Below are positions 12,067-12,094 of a DNA stretch of 12,094 nt, piece after piece. The stretch is from assembly GCA_964648045.1 (NCBI GenBank), contig CAZYNU010000032.1:1-12094 (forward strand). The letters are read 5' to 3'. How positions within the stretch are numbered: position 1 is the first letter of the stretch; each line of letters opens with the position of its first letter. A model generated the notes under the pieces. It did not search any database, was not told the origin of the DNA, and was given only the letters and a program-made list of their open reading frames with translations. The stretch is from JAGOUB01 sp964648045. Lineage in GTDB: Bacteria > Patescibacteriota > Gracilibacteria > Peribacterales > Peribacteraceae. The position numbers were made by a program, and so were the translations under genes.

Positions 12067-12094
12067 GCAGTGCCCTGGGCAGCGCCACCTTTTA

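Larger units (their letters stand above)
11776..12094. other. Gene-free region dense in inverted repeats
   Basis: No frame here has a convincing start, ribosome-binding site or protein-like composition; the short frames on both strands cross the hairpins. What is present is a series of dyads: 11775-11795, 11830-11856, CCGCC/GGCGG near 11870-11885, CCTCC/GGAGG near 11939-11951, GGCGCGCC near 11988-11995, a 9-bp arm pair at 12012-12020/12058-12066, and GCCC/GGGC near 12070-12080. It looks like intergenic repeat material or a structured RNA cut by the window edge; I cannot tell which. Confidence 0.5.

Noticed and set aside
11739..12094. Insertion sequence or CRISPR array
   Set aside because: No transposase frame, no terminal repeat pair bounding a gene, and no regularly spaced direct repeats; the structure is inverted repeats of unequal size.

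Overview
The window is GC-rich bacterial DNA using the standard code (genuine genes end in TAA and TGA). The best clue to the organism is the alanyl-tRNA synthetase. It is a short form of 615 residues that ends right after the editing domain, with signature wording ('QRCVRTGDIDEVGD', 'ICGGPHV') that I associate with Candidate Phyla Radiation (Patescibacteria) genomes. The compact operons with 4-base overlaps and the near-leaderless promoters fit that, but the assignment is an inference from protein style, not from a marker tree.

Layout. Positions 1-198 hold an unassigned open frame and a very strong hairpin. A four-helix small membrane protein (217-558, +) follows with its own terminator. A tRNA-Asn(GTT) lies at 751-825 on the minus strand. 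Its upstream leader contains a 19-bp copy of the tRNA 5' end and a perfect palindrome. From 8629 down to 1027 runs a six-gene minus-strand cluster: alaS, a secreted/membrane protein with a jelly-roll-like N-terminus, a GT-C type membrane glycosyltransferase-like protein, a Trm11-like THUMP/SAM RNA methyltransferase, a small HTTM-partner protein, and an HTTM protein fused to a DCC (DUF393) thiol-oxidoreductase-like domain. Four of the five junctions are overlaps or gaps of 1-2 nt. The exception is a 69-nt gap before the Trm11-like gene, which has a good Shine-Dalgarno site. A putative terminator overlaps the tRNA promoter at the end of the cluster.

Divergent from alaS, on the plus strand, is a 526-aa protein matching the whole membrane half of MprF (lysyl/alanyl-phosphatidylglycerol synthase/flippase) but stopping exactly where the aminoacyl-transferase domain would begin. 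It is followed after 45 nt by a membrane histidine kinase. The kinase's extracytoplasmic PDC/Cache-like sensor contains a perfect 12-residue EF-hand-type calcium loop. The last 356 bases carry no convincing gene but a dense series of perfect hairpins.

How the parts may work together: much of the content concerns the cell envelope (GT-C enzyme with secreted partner, HTTM pair, MprF-like flippase, envelope-facing kinase), wrapped around translation genes (alaS, tRNA-Asn, tRNA-type methylase). The most notable features are the shared alaS/MprF-like control region of only 64 bp, with two -10 boxes flanking a dyad, and the recurrence of a TAGA(A/C)T -10 box placed so that transcripts would have almost no leader.
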